Assembly: GCA_029255685.2 (NCBI GenBank)
Contig: CM055318.2
Span: 34,924,516-34,988,515 of the forward strand
Direction of reading: 5' to 3'
From: Silene conica
Taxonomy: Eukaryota; Streptophyta; Magnoliopsida; Caryophyllales; Caryophyllaceae
Length of the DNA stretch: 64,000 nt
Part shown: positions 47,483 through 62,900 of the stretch, piece by piece
Numbering within the stretch: position 1 is the stretch's first letter
Layout of the letters: every line of letters starts with the position of its first letter
Notes under the pieces: model-generated
Told to the model about the DNA's origin: nothing
Seen by the model: the letters and a program-made list of their open reading frames with translations, nothing else
Database searches by the model: none
Position numbers and translations under genes: made by a program

Positions 47483-47487
47483 CTAAA

Positions 47488-47868
47488 TCGACTGCAGAAG
47501 CTGAGTATAGAGCAATGGCGGCAGCCACGAGTGAGTTAATCTGGCTCAAGTCCTTTCTCGGATCATTTGGGATCTTTCATACAAAACCGATGTTTTTATA
47601 TTGTGATAATCAAGCCGCACTTCATATTGCGAAAAATACGGTTGTTCATGATCGGACAAAACATATAGAGATTGATTGTCATTTCATCCGTCAACACCTA
47701 ATGACAAAAACGATTAGCACTTCTCACTTACGCATCAAGGAGCAAATAATCGCGGACTTATTTACAAAGGCGCATGGAGGGGAATCGTTTGATCATTTGC
47801 AATTCAAGTTGGGACCCCGATTTACCTCGTACTCCAACTTGAGGGGAATGTTAAGATGTCATATTTGA
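47488..47868 (+). pseudogene. pol: RNase H C-terminal part of the old Copia element
   Basis: Reads STAEAEYRAMAAATSELIWL, KSFLGSFGIF, FLYCDNQAALHIAKN, VVHDRTKHIEIDCHFIR and LFTKAHGGESFDHLQFKLG, the typical end of a Copia polyprotein, ending close to the purine tract and the 3' LTR. Unlike the upstream parts this piece is open throughout. Its 5' continuation is at 39288, beyond the inserted element; the upstream open frame starting at 47371 is LTR sequence. Confidence 0.93.
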
Positions 47869-48083
47869 TTTCCTTATTCTCAGAGATATTGTATATATTA
47901 TTAGGAAATAAGATAATATGTGTATCATATATTTTAGTTAATTAGTTATTTAGTTACCTTATTGATAAGAAGGTCAAAGATATTGTAGGACTAAATGTTT
48001 GTATATGTGTAGGGCTTTCTACACTGCTATGCTCACGAATAAGATCATGATCTTCACAAATATCTTCTGTCCCAAATTTCATA
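47849..48083 (+). repeat. 3' LTR of the old Copia element
   Basis: 235 bp, TGTTAAGATGTC...TTTCATA, uninterrupted; followed by TAAGT. It documents the empty sites of the two insertions in the 5' LTR. Confidence 0.92.
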
Positions 48084-48088
48084 TAAGT

Positions 48089-48500
48089 AGAGTAGAATGT
48101 TAAGTTTTTAAAGCAAAAGGATAGTTACTTTTCATTTAGACATAAACAATAATCAGAAACTAAAGGGTTTGGTTACTCCACATATTCTTTAAGTAGTAAG
48201 TCTCCTTGTGATTGGTATATCCGTTAAAAGCTTGCGACAGATCAAATATTACCCCAGGTTGTTAGATAAGACAAAACCTATTTGCTATTACCTAGTTGGT
48301 CTACATTTGACTTATCTTCCCTAAATACATTCTGAAATAGTGTGTTCAAAAAACATAATTAAACTCAACAGATAGAACTTATTCTCAATTTTGGCACTCA
48401 ACCCAATTGACGTAAATGTAAAATAAACTTATTCTGAATTTTGACATAGGGTCTTTAATAGTGACATATACAAATGAAATTTGAATGAAACAAACTTAAA
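48089..48500. other. Spacer, probably with the 3' untranslated region of the germin-like gene
   Basis: AT-rich, no coding signal. The part next to 48500 should be the 3' untranslated region of the minus-strand gene. Confidence 0.5.
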
Positions 48501-50047
48501 CTAGGATTTCTTAGGAGCAAGTCTAGCCCTAATCTTGTTGATTTCCTTGGTGCCAACCTGGAAAGCCTTGGTCAACACATTATTTGGCACAGCCGGGGTT
48601 GACGTGAACAACGTGGCAGCAAGGGATTGGGTGCCGGGCAACTGACTATTGAAAGCAGAAATAACAGCAGCAGGTTTTTCAGCATTATTCTTCTGGAAAT
48701 GGACCAACCCCTTTGGAAAAACAAAGGTTTCACCAGGCATAATGTGCTTAGAAATGAGCTTATTAGAAGTGGTTAGGAAACCCACATCCAATTCCCCGTA
48801 TAAAACGAATACCATTTCAGTGGCCCGTGGATGGATATGAGGAGGGTTAAGGCCTCCTGGGGCATAGTCTATACGAGACATGGACACTCCCAGTGTGTTT
48901 AGCCCGGGTATCTTCTCGACATTGGCCCCTGTTACTAATGACCCCATTGTGTTGTTTGTCAGACCGGGTTTGGATATGCCAGCGAAGAAGAAATCGGCTT
49001 CTGTTATGTTTGTTGCTTTCTTGCACGCAAATCCGTTTACCGTTATTCCTGTACATTTCATTACAATAAGTCAAGTACTCCTAATTTGTAGTAGTACCAG
49101 TAATAATTGTGTGACAACTAACAAGAGACCATAAAACAATATTTGAGAAAATTTTTTGAACTTGCATCTAAAGGCAATTTATCAAATGAAATATTATAAA
49201 AGATTAGGTGGAAAGAGTACGATTTTTCCATAAAAGACACATATTTTTCCTCAATTCTTTGATGCTTTAAATTGCTGACATCGTTTCCTTTTCAATTAAG
49301 CAGGGATTGCTCATCTATTACTCCACTAATCCTCCACTTGTACTAGTCGTAGTCACTAAGAAACAAGAGACTACAGCATTGATTCAAGCTACTCGATTTT
49401 CCGACTTAGGCTCTGTTCTTTTGGATCAAGTCACTTAACTTAAGTTCACTTCAGATCCTATAAGTTCAGTTCAGTTCAGTTCAGTTTCTATAAGTTCAGT
49501 TCAGTTCCTATAAGTTCAGTTCAGTTCAGATCCTATAAGTTCAGTTCAGTTCAGTTCCTATAAGTTCAGTTCAGTTCAGTTCAGTTCCTATAAGTTCAGT
49601 TCAGTTCAGTTCAGTTCCTATAAGTTCAGTTCATATAAACTCAATTAAGAAAAGTTATATACGGAATATTATTTTTAACAACCGATACAAACATTTCGCT
49701 TTAATTATTCGATACACGTCATCTATAAAAAAAACTCATTAATAATTTACCCGTCTTTTACTCTCTAATTAATGTCAAACTATCATCCTCATTAATGCCT
49801 AAAAACAACAACTCATCATACGACGCCCTCACCCTCACCAATTGTCACTCTCCCATTAATCAGTTTCTTCATCACCATTGTTAGAGAAAATAAATAGTTA
49901 GTGAAAATTGTAATAGTGAATTATTTTTATCGTAATGTAATTGTAGTATAATGTATAAACTATGAACAAACCATTATATATAAAGTTGAAAATATTTTAA
50001 ACTACCTTGTGTTTTAGACTAATTTTTTTATGAATGTCATCTATTGG

Positions 50048-50128
<81 letters not shown>

Positions 50129-50229
50129 GTTTCACGGGTGCCCACAAATTTCATGTAATTTTTCGGTTATTTTTAATAAAAGTTCCCTTTTTTTTTCAAA
50201 AAAAAAAAAAATAAAATAAAAATAATAAC

Positions 50230-50261
<32 letters not shown>

Positions 50262-52091
50262 CAACAACAACAACAACAACAACAATAATAATAATAGTTA
50301 ACTTAAATTAAAATAAAGTTAATTGAGTTCGGATTTTATAAGTTCAGTTCAAATCCTATAAGTTAAGTTAAGTTCAGATCCTATAAGTTCAGTTCAGTTC
50401 AGTTCCTATAAGTTCAGTTCAGTTCAGTTCCTATAAGTTCAGTTCAGTTCCTATAAGTTCAGTTCAGTTCAGTTCCTATAAGTTCAGTTAAGTTCAGTTC
50501 AGTTCCTATAAGTTCAGTTCAGTTCAGTTCAGATTCTATAAGTTCAGTTCAGTTCAGTTCAGTTAAGTTTCAGTCCAAAAGAACAGGCCTAAATAATTGG
50601 AATTAACCAAGTGGCTTTAGTCCAGTGGTTCCGGTTAACTCTTAGGCTTTGTTTGGATTGAGAGAATTTGAGGGAAAGGGAGGGGAGGAAATGGAGGGAT
50701 TTATTTTCCATTATTTGGATACAATTTATGGAGGGAAGAAAATGGGAAAGGAAGGAAATGAGGGAATGTAATTTCTCTCCTTTAGTACAAACAAAAATCT
50801 TTCCATGGGAGGCAAGATTTGGAGAGAAAACTTTATTTAAACCTAAATTTAAACTTATCCAAGTCATATCATCTTGGATAATATCACTCAATTATATCAT
50901 CCCTTTCCTTCCTCCCCTTCCATTTTCCTCTCATCAATTTTGTTATCCAAACAAGCACATTTCTCCTCCCCTCACCTCACCTCACTTTCCCTCCCCTCCA
51001 TTTCCCTCTTAAAATTGTATCCAAACACACCCTTAAAGCTTGTTAAAGGTAGAAGTTGGAAGGTCCGGGGTTTGAATCACCGGGCAATAAGATTACATAG
51101 GTCCGGGGAATTCAACCACCTTATCACCAAAAAAAATAACTTGTAATCACCATAGCGTTAATTTTGTTAATTTTACAACCTAACATTTTCCAAATTACTA
51201 GATTAAGTAACTTTTATTCATTTTTTGTGGGTCATATTATCATTTTTCTTCCTCCCCTTCAAAGACGTAGGTCCCAAATCATGAGCTTGCATATAAGCTA
51301 ACGACAAGTGATAATGCTGAATGTTGAAGCTACTCTCTTTATCCTGTGTTGGGTTGGAGGGTTATCAATGAGACGAGACAACTCGCAAGTATCTTGAGAT
51401 CGGCTTGGTCGAAGCTCGGCTTTTGTGAGCTCGACTCGAGCTCGGGCTCGGTTCGAGAGCTTAAGGAGTCAAGTCGAGCAAAGGTTGACTCGACTCGAAA
51501 AACTCGCGAGCGGCTCGAACATTTGAGATTACATAAGATATTAATCATACTTTATAAAAATATTTTATCATTATTATATCTATGTATCACATATATCAAA
51601 TACTTGTTGATTTGCTAAATATTTTTACATATAATCTCCGAACCTTGTTATTGAAAATATCGGAAGAAAAAAAAAATACACAATTTTATATACGCTCGAT
51701 TTGGCTCGAGTTTGGCTCGAGCTCGTGTTAAAATTCGCAAGCTTTATAACGAATGTATTTTTTTCAAGCTCGTAAAATCGGCTCGAGCTCGAGAAGTTTT
51801 GGTAATCGAGCCCAAGTCAAGCAAGGCCAAGCTCGGGCTCGACTCGGCTCGTTAACACCCCTATGTTGGAGTCACTTATAACGATTGACATATGTTAGGT
51901 AGAATAGCAAATGAAACAGACGATCCAGTGAATAAAAAAGTGTATGAGAAAGAGCAAGAGTAAACGAAAGGGTTACCGGACGCGGGATCGGCCACACAAA
52001 CATCTTGGAGCATATCAGGATCATTGCCAAGAGCGGGAATGGCAAGCGCCAGCAACACCACACAAAATGCACCAACAAACGTCACACCCAT
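48501..52091 (-). CDS. Germin-like protein (two exons, 220 aa)
   Basis: Secreted cupin of the cell wall; family members bind manganese and some show superoxide dismutase or oxalate oxidase activity. Exon 1 51977-52091 and exon 2 48501-49048 join in frame (phase 1, GT-AG). Signal peptide residues 1-22 (MGVTFVGAFCVVLLALAIPA). Cys32 and Cys47 are the conserved disulfide pair. Germin box 1, GLNPPHIHPRATEMVFVLYG, gives ligands His109, His111 and Glu116. Box 2, GETFVFPKGLVHFQKN, gives His155. Possible N-glycosylation at NIT (52-54) and NNT (70-72). The length matches the family and there are no stops. The 2928-bp intron is unusually long and filled with transposons. The specific enzyme activity cannot be inferred. 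Confidence 0.95.
49409..50589. mobile_element. Harbinger-like TIR element with TTCAG arrays and (AAT)n core
   Basis: Ends GGCTCTGTTCTTTTGGA and, inverted, GGCCTGTTCTTTTGGAC; flanks TTA (left) and TAA (right), the 3-bp target type of PIF/Harbinger with one change. Subterminal regions are built from AGTTC-AGTTC repeats broken by CTATA spacers (49452-49635, 50336-50575). The core holds (AAT)n and (AAC)n microsatellites. It has no transposase and lies in the germin-like gene intron. Confidence 0.72.
50048..50127. repeat. (AAT)n microsatellite, about 26 units
   Basis: Uninterrupted AAT repeats in the core of the Harbinger-like element; a second mixed AAT/AAC tract follows at 50219-50298. Confidence 0.95.
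50605..51129 (+). mobile_element. tRNA-derived SINE split by a MITE
   Basis: The left part 50605-50644 contains an A-box-like phrase GTGGCTTTAGTCCAGTGGTT. The right part 51033-51129 contains a B-box-like GGTTTGAATCACC, a second GTCCGGGGAATTCAACC and a terminal TTATCACCAAAAAAAA tail. The two parts are separated exactly by the TTA-flanked MITE 50645-51032. Target duplications of the SINE itself are not clear. Confidence 0.6.
50645..51032. mobile_element. Tourist-type MITE (388 bp)
   Basis: Inverted ends GGCTTTGTTTGGAT and GGGTGTGTTTGGAT with a perfect TTA duplication (50642-50644, 51033-51035). The interior is an imperfect palindrome of GGGAGGGAAA-type and TTTCCCTCC-type runs. No protein; frames within it are chance. 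Confidence 0.85.
51355..51863. mobile_element. hAT-type MITE (509 bp)
   Basis: The right end, read inward, is TAGGGGTGTTAACGAGCCGA, a common plant hAT MITE terminus; the left end is TGGAGGGTTATCAATGAGAC. Flanks TGTTGGGT and TGTTGGAG, an 8-bp duplication with 2 changes. Inside are many GGCTCGAGCTCG palindromic phrases around an AT-rich centre. Lies in the germin-like intron. Confidence 0.75.
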
Positions 52092-52227
52092 TATTAATAA
52101 ATAAGGAACTAAATAGTGTAACGAGCTTTGACAAAAATGGAAATGAGAGAAGAAGGCTCAAAACTTAAAAGTTAGAGGAGTAGAGTTAGAGATGTAGTAC
52201 GATTATGAGGAGAGTAGTAAGTGTTCC

Positions 52228-52237
52228 TTTTTATATA
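52228..52237 (-). promoter_or_regulatory. TATA box of the germin-like gene
   Basis: Minus strand TATATAAAAA, about 140 bases upstream of the start codon, followed by a pyrimidine-rich leader (TACTACTCTCCTC). Position and context are right for a core promoter, but unproved. Confidence 0.65.
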
Positions 52238-52259
52238 CAAACAAGTTGTGTTGAGGAAA

Positions 52260-52682
52260 GGAGGTGGGTGATACTCGAGAGTAATGGAATTGATTAATGA
52301 TTCATCAACCGCTAGATGGGGATTTTTGCCATGGGATTTCCCACATTTCTTGCTGTATTTTTTACTTGTTTCTTTCCTAAGCAATCTTGACTATGACATT
52401 TCTTCATTTACTTTCTTTTATCTTGTCGCAAAAATTGGATCATATTTAATAGGTTATTAATATAATAGTTGAGTCTTGGTCATCAACATAACAATATAAT
52501 TAATATAATGGTTCAGCCTTAATTAGGGCCTTGACCTTTTTTTTGAAGAAAAAAATAATACATTAATAGAAAGCCAAATGTCAAGCTATTTTAGACTTTT
52601 CATAATTTTCTTTATTACCCTATTATAAAATATATTTCAAAGAGTTTTACTCTCTTTAACCATTTTCATATATAAATATCAG
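52260..52682. other. Upstream spacer of the germin-like gene
   Basis: AT-rich, no coding signal beyond short chance frames; presumably contains the rest of the promoter. Confidence 0.4.
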
Positions 52683-52934
52683 TTAAGAAAGTATTATTTG
52701 CTTATTTTTCTAAAACAAAATTTCTTAAAAGAGATGATTGTTATCATAAATTGTTAAAATTGTGCTTTATCGTGTATCGTTTTAGATATACACATATTAC
52801 GAGATTTAAAACTTTTAGACAAGAAAATATTATTTACTGATTTTCCTAAAAAAATCTTTCTTAAAAGAGATGAGTGTTGTCATAAATCGTTAAAGTTGTG
52901 CTTTATCGGATATCGGTTTAGATTTATACATTTT
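52683..52934. repeat. Tandem duplication, period about 135 bp
   Basis: The segment from GTTAAGAAAGTATTATTTGC is repeated as GACAAGAAAATATTATTTAC at about 52818; both copies contain TTTCTTAAAAGAGATGA and GTGCTTTATCG. About 80-85 percent identical by eye. Confidence 0.8.
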
Positions 52935-52935
52935 A

Positions 52936-54386
52936 CTAGTGTAGAACCCGTGCAAAATTGCACGGACATGTAAAAAAGTATATAAATAGACATTTAAAAT
53001 TTTATAATTGTAGTATTACTTCATTTAAATTTAAATGTTCAATATTTTACAAATACAAATAAAAGTATATTAAATTTAAATTCAACGTTTATTATACTTT
53101 TAATATTAAATTAAAGGGTACATGCCTCACTGACATCGACACACATCCCTATTTTGATTTAATAATCAAAATACACATGATTAAAATAATTAAAATTAAA
53201 AGGTACCTATAGAAAATGAATATCGTATGTTTTCCATATGTTCCTAAACTAATACAAAAATGTTCGTATAATTATTAATGACATAGAGTGGAATAGGCTA
53301 TGTATAGTTAAATTCAGCTTCATTTAGTTTAGTTCAGTTTAGTTCAACTCATCTCATGACAAATTAACTCTTATTTCAATTCAGTTCGGTTCAATTTAGC
53401 TCCACTGCGACCAGTTCAGTTCAACTCTTTTCAGCAAAAAAAAAACCGAGTGTAAAACCCGTTACTAACCATATTTTTGGTAAATTGCATATACACTTTT
53501 ACTACATGATTTTACTCTAAATTAATATAAATATTTTTTATCCCACACCCTTGGTACTTGGTAGAACATAGTTATATTGAAAACGACTCATTAGTAATTA
53601 AGTAATTGTATCAATCAGAACAGCCAATATATACCCTCGTAAGAAAATGTCCCAAAATTATAAGTTTGATTCTTATATAATTATATGTATGTAAATAATA
53701 CAAAATAGTAGAATCTATAGTATTTTATAGCTATTTATCGCAAGATCAATGAGCTAATATAATATTAGTAGTTAATATTAATTCAAATTAAAAGCTAAAA
53801 AACGTGTAGGTTGTTCATTTTGACTTTTTATTATGCTAAAACAGTCTTATATAGGTTCGCAATTTAACAACGAATTCAATGCGAATCAAAATTATCGTAA
53901 AATCTTTTTGAGATGACGTTTATAATAATTGTTTTATTTTTGTGACGGTTTATATTATACGGTATATCATTCTTGATTTATTTGGTTTGGCGATTTCTAA
54001 TTTGGATTATACGTGGTTTTTAAATTGACACTTTAGCCCACCCTCTATTATAAGCCATATATATTGCCAAGTATTGGTCAAATATGACTATTTTTGACAC
54101 ATCAGCTATTTTATGTGACATATAGTTTATTGGTAAATTGTTAAACTATTTATATTCTAGGAAGATAGTTAGATAAGTAAAGGTAGGAATTTTAGGCATC
54201 TTATACTATTAATGCTATTATGTATAATATGAATTTTAGTTGGTTATGACTATATTCTAGGAAGTTAGTTAAAATAATATTTTATAATTAATTATATAAA
54301 TATCTTTAGTGGGTCAAGGTTGGAAGGTGGATAAATAGCGGGAAAAGTAGTATTGTAGTGGTTTGTGTTTTATTATTATATATAGA
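52936..54386 (-). mobile_element. Non-autonomous Helitron (1.45 kb)
   Basis: On the minus strand the 3' end is a perfect hairpin CCGTGCAATTTTGCACGG, then GTTCTACA and CTAG followed by host T. A matching 5' end TCTATATATAATAATAAAAC starts at 54386, preceded by host A, fitting the A-T insertion rule. AT-rich, no Rep/helicase frame. Contains a decayed TTCAG-type tract near 53310-53430. The 3' end is strong; the 5' end is inferred. Confidence 0.65.
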
Positions 54387-55796
54387 TGAGATTCAAAACT
54401 TTTAAACATAATGGATAGAGAGCGGTAAATCCAACATTCATCTATCGTTAAAAATGATTGCAAAAACAACATACTTATATACGATATTATTTCTAATACA
54501 CTTTTTAATCATTGAAATAAAATTTTGCTAGTTAAAAGAGTGTTTAGAATTTATCTCACAGTGGAAAATCACCTGGTTTTGATTGTAATGTGTAATAATA
54601 ATATTGTCTTTAGGTTAAAATTGGTTGCATTCTGCAAATTATTGTAATAATATTTAATTCCTTTTTATCGGAAAAAGGAAAGTTTGAGAAAAGATAATTA
54701 TTTATGTGAGTTTTTCATATCAAAGGTAACTTTGTAAATATCATATTAAAAAATACTCCGTGTTATATTTTTTTACTTTATTAATGATCAAAGTTTAAAC
54801 TTGTTCGGAGATCAGGGGTCTAAAGGTGATTGTGTAATGGAACTCATATTACAACTAATCAACTAGAATTAGGGAGGATAATGGATAAAATCTTGATATT
54901 ATCCTAAAAAACCCAGATCCGGTCCATATTTATAGGATCTAAAATTCCTATATTCATATCCAAATCACAGGATTTGTACTGTATCAAAATCGATCTATAT
55001 CCTTTTGATAGTAAAAGAAAACTCTCCCTTAAAATTTGAAAATATTACCTTTTTAATTTTGTTGCCACGTAACATAATATTTTTCTTTATAAGATACAAA
55101 TAATAAAGCTAAAATTTTATTAACATATAAAAGAGTTTTGTGAAATTACAATAGCGCTAACAATATTTTTTTTAACCGAAAAATGTTAATAAAAAAATTA
55201 TGTTAATTTATGAATAAAACTTAAAAAATGAAGCACATAGTTTACTATTTTTTTAATTTAACTTAACAGGGAGTATATTGTTTACAAAAATCAAATAAAA
55301 GAGGATTTAAGGGTAGGGTTTAGATCGAGACCACACAAGCCATATCCATATGAGCATAACCTTATTCAGCGGATCTGGAATATTGCGTTTCGTATCCGGT
55401 CGGTAGGATATGAATCACAGGTGGATCTAGGGGGGATCTAGATTCCACTGCCATCCATAACTAGAATATGTTAGCTCAGCATTAAAATCGATTTTTTCGA
55501 AAGATTCAGAAGTATTTTACTGCTTCTGTCTTGACACATTCTTTACATTTGCTTTTGGACAATACTCACAACTCAAGAAAATCTTTAATATTTTTGACAA
55601 CCTATAAAAGAAACTATAATTATGTAGGATCTCACTTTATTCATTTTTAGAAATACTATAATAAAATTATTTTTTTACAATTTTTATTATTACAAACAAA
55701 ATAGATATTGATGATGTGAAATGGTCTCCACGTGAAAAAAAAAAGTAAAAATCAATTGAGATAAAGGAATATTTATTGAAAAAAAAAGATGACTAA
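54387..55796. other. AT-rich spacer without genes
   Basis: No coding signal. Around 54870-55460 there are scattered GGATCT/AGATCC and CATATCC/GGATATG phrases in both orientations, suggesting an old palindromic element without clear ends. Confidence 0.4.
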
Positions 55797-56009
55797 GGCC
55801 CTGTTCTTTCTGGCTTATTTTCAGCTCGTTTCAGTTCAGCTCAGCTCTATTCAGTTCAGTTCAGTTCAGCTCAGCTCAGTTCAGTTCAGCTCAGCTCCAT
55901 TCAGTTCAGTTCAGTTCAGTTCAGCTCAGTTCAGCTCAGTTCAGTTCAGTTCCATTCAATTCAGTTCATTTCCGCTCGACTTTATTAAGTTCAGCCGACA
56001 TTATTATCA

Positions 56010-57400
<1,391 letters not shown>

Positions 57401-57411
57401 TTTTTTTTTTT

Positions 57412-59750
<2,339 letters not shown>

Positions 59751-59971
59751 TTTTTTTTTTTTTTTTTGCAGAAAAGCAAAGGATCTTTTATATCATAATT
59801 AGAGTGAAAGTACAAAGACCCTAAACAAAATCTACAAAGGAGACCAGAGTAGCCCCCCGTAAAAAAACCTTATAAAAAAAGGAAAAAAAACCCCAGAAAA
59901 ACATTATAGACAAGCTATAATGTTGAAAAACTGGAGGAATGCAAATAAGATAACCACCAGAGTAGTAGTCA

Positions 59972-62900
59972 TCAATATATGCATCCATGAATGCCATAAG
60001 ACATCCTTACATTAACCACATACAAAATCTGACTCATGAGACTATGGACAGGCCTATGAATCCCACGAAAAATTCTATTGTTTCGTTCTTGCCAAAGGTA
60101 ATATATAGTGCCAAGCAAAACACATCTTCGTCTTCTTTTGATCCAACTCTTACCACGAGTGTGGTCATGAAACCAATGAAGCACCTGGACAAGATCAAGA
60201 GTATGCGTTTGGAACGAGAACATGTCCTGAGCAGCCTGCCAAAGACCAGCCGAATAATTGCAACTAAAGAACAGGTGGGAGTGGCTCTCCTCGGCAGCTT
60301 CACATAGGGAGCATCGGTTAATCCACTGCAGCCCTCTCCTAATGTACATGTCAACAGTTGAGAGCTTCCTTTGAACAGCCAAGGCCCCTATAAAAAGCAT
60401 GCTTAGGAGGAATAACAAAGTCAAAAACAGTGGTATGCCAAGTATTCTTAGGCAGCGTAGATCTGAAAACAGAATACACATTATCAAGATCAAATATGGG
60501 CTGAGAGAGCTGATTCTTGGCAGTAGTAACACCAATTTTAGACACAAATTCATCCCTGACCATCAGAATGTTGCTCCAATACCATGAAGAGGCAGTATTT
60601 TTGCAAACAGTCCAGATAGAAGCATCCTTCAGAATGTATGCTTTTACCCAGCGAGCCCAAATAGAATCAGTATTGTTGTGAAGCTTCCAAATCCATTTCA
60701 CAATCAAACATTTGTTCCAACTTAGGATCTCTCGAATATCAAACCCTCCTTCACTTCTAGGCTTACAAATTGCAGCCCAACTTTGAAAAGAGAGCTTTCG
60801 ACCACCATCATCGATCCCCCAAAGGAAGTCCCTGCATAACTTGTTAATTTTCTTAATAACATTCTTAGGCAAAATAACGCTAGCACCCCAAAAATTATTA
60901 ATACCAAATAAGACGGAGTTGATAAGATGAATTTTGCCCGCATAAGAGAGGTGCTTGCTAGTCCATCCCTCAATCCTTGTTCGAATTTTCTGTAACAAAG
61001 GGTCAAACATGTGTTTTGTAAGACGAGAGCTAAAAAGAGGTAAGCCTAAGTAAGTGAAAGGCATATCTCCCTCAGCAAAACCAGTANNNNNNNNNNNNNN
61101 NNNNNNNNNNNNNNNNNNNNNNNNNNNNNNNNNNNNNNNNNNNNNNNNNNNNNNNNNNNNNNNNNNNNNNNNNNNNNNNNNNNNNNNNNNNNNNNNNNNN
61201 NNNNNNNNNNNNNNNNNNNNNNNNNNNNNNNNNNNNNNNNNNNNNNNNNNNNNNNNNNNNNNNNNNNNNNNNNNNNNNNNNNNNNNNNNNNNNNNNNNNN
61301 NNNNNNNNNNNNNNNNNNNNNNNNNNNNNNNNNNNNNNNNNNNNNNNNNNNNNNNNNNNNNNNNNNNNNNNNNNNNNNNNNNNNNNNNNNNNNNNNNNNN
61401 NNNNNNNNNNNNNNNNNNNNNNNNNNNNNNNNNNNNNNNNNNNNNNNNNNNNNNNNNNNNNNNNNNNNNNNNNNNNNNNNNNNNNNNNNNNNNNNNNNNN
61501 AGAGTTTTCATCGGGTTAGCAGTAAGCCCAGAGTAACAGGAGAACTTTGTAAGGCAATCAGCAACAGCAACAACAGAAGGAAGGTCGCCTCTGACAAAGA
61601 CAAGCAGATCATCAGCAAAAACAAGATGGGTAAGTTTAATTTTCACACATTTGGGATGATACGAGAACCCGTCATAAGAAGGAAGCTCCCTAAGGAGCCT
61701 AGAGAGGACCTCCATACAAAGAACGAATAAGTAAGGGGATAAGGGATCCCCTTGTCTCAGCCCACGCTTACCCCTGAAAAAAACCTTCAACGGATCCATT
61801 AATATTGAGAGAGTACCAAGGAGAGGAAACACAAGTCATAATCCATTTTACAAAGAGGGGAGGCAAACCATAAAGGGTGAGGCAACTCTGGAGAAAGGAC
61901 CAATTGACAGAGTCAAAAGCTTTCTTGATGTCAACTTTAATAATGCAACGAGGAGAGATATAAGCCCGAGAGTATTTATGAGCTAATTCATGAGCTAGTA
62001 AGGAATTATCAAAAATATCCCGACCTTGAACAAAAGCTGCTTGCTCAAGACCAATAACATCTCCCATAAATCCCTTAAGACGATTAGCCAAGACTTTAGT
62101 AATGGTTTTTGTAGAAAAACAGTGCAGCAAGAAATAGGCCTGAAAATCCGTGACACTAGCAGGAATCTGAGTCTTAGGGATGAGAGTAATAAGAGTACTA
62201 TTAGCAGCCTTAGGGAGTTTACTTCTCTGAAAAAACTCAAGGACAGCCAAATAGAACTCAGAACCAACAACCTCCCAAGAACTTTTAAAAAAACCAGAAG
62301 TATACCCATCAATTCCGGGACTACTATTTTGATCAATGGAAAAAAAGAGCAGTTTTCACCTCATCATGAGCAACAGGGCCAGTAAGAACAGTCTGGGTAG
62401 GCTGACTAAACAGCCTGGTCTGAAAAAAATGGCCAGGGAGCACATCAACAGTGGTAGAAGTCCCCTAACAAAGAAGAGTAATAATCTGTAAAAGCCTTAG
62501 CCACATCAACAAAGCCAGTGCAAAGAATGCCATTCATATTCTTAATGGTACCAATAGTATTAACTTTCCTTCTATTAGCAACTCTAGCATAAAAGAAATG
62601 AGTACTAGAGTCGTCAAGCAAAATTTGAGAGTTTTTAGCTCTCTGACTGAGCATATCTAACTCAGCTTTCTTAAGAAGAGTATACTCTTTGAGGTACTGT
62701 CTCTGATCATGAAGAAGACCTGCATTAAAAGGATCCAGTTGAAGATCATGTTGACAAGCAAGAAGAGCCTGCTTAGCCATATCCACCCGAAGCTTAATGC
62801 CACTAAAGCTATTATGATGCAAAGTCTTAAGAGCCCTCTTAAGGTGTTTCAGCTTAGCAAACAACCTACTGATACGATCCCCCTGCACAAATACCGCCCA

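Larger units (their letters stand above)
27072..48083 (+). mobile_element. Old near-complete Copia element, expanded by six insertions
   Basis: The short LTRs (235-236 bp, TGTTAAGATGTC...TTTCATA) lie at 27072-31821 (split three ways) and 47849-48083, with a perfect 5-bp duplication TAAGT at 27067-27071 and 48084-48088. A primer-site-like TGGCATTAGAGC starts at 31822, and a purine tract GAGGGGAA precedes the 3' LTR. Subtracting the insertions (27104-30612, 30662-31656, 31879-33403, 35719-37300, 37547-37992, 39289-47482 and their duplications) leaves about 4.7 kb, normal for Copia. Gag, protease, integrase, RT and RNase H occur in Copia order but with stops and frameshifts. Confidence 0.93.

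Noticed and set aside
47371..47487. N-terminal extension of the RNase H frame
   Set aside because: These codons are LTR sequence of TR-GAG copy 2 read by chance into the RNase H remnant.
51300..51863. GC-rich CTCGAG region as a possible gene
   Set aside because: Inverted ends, 8-bp flanking duplication and palindromic content identify a hAT MITE.
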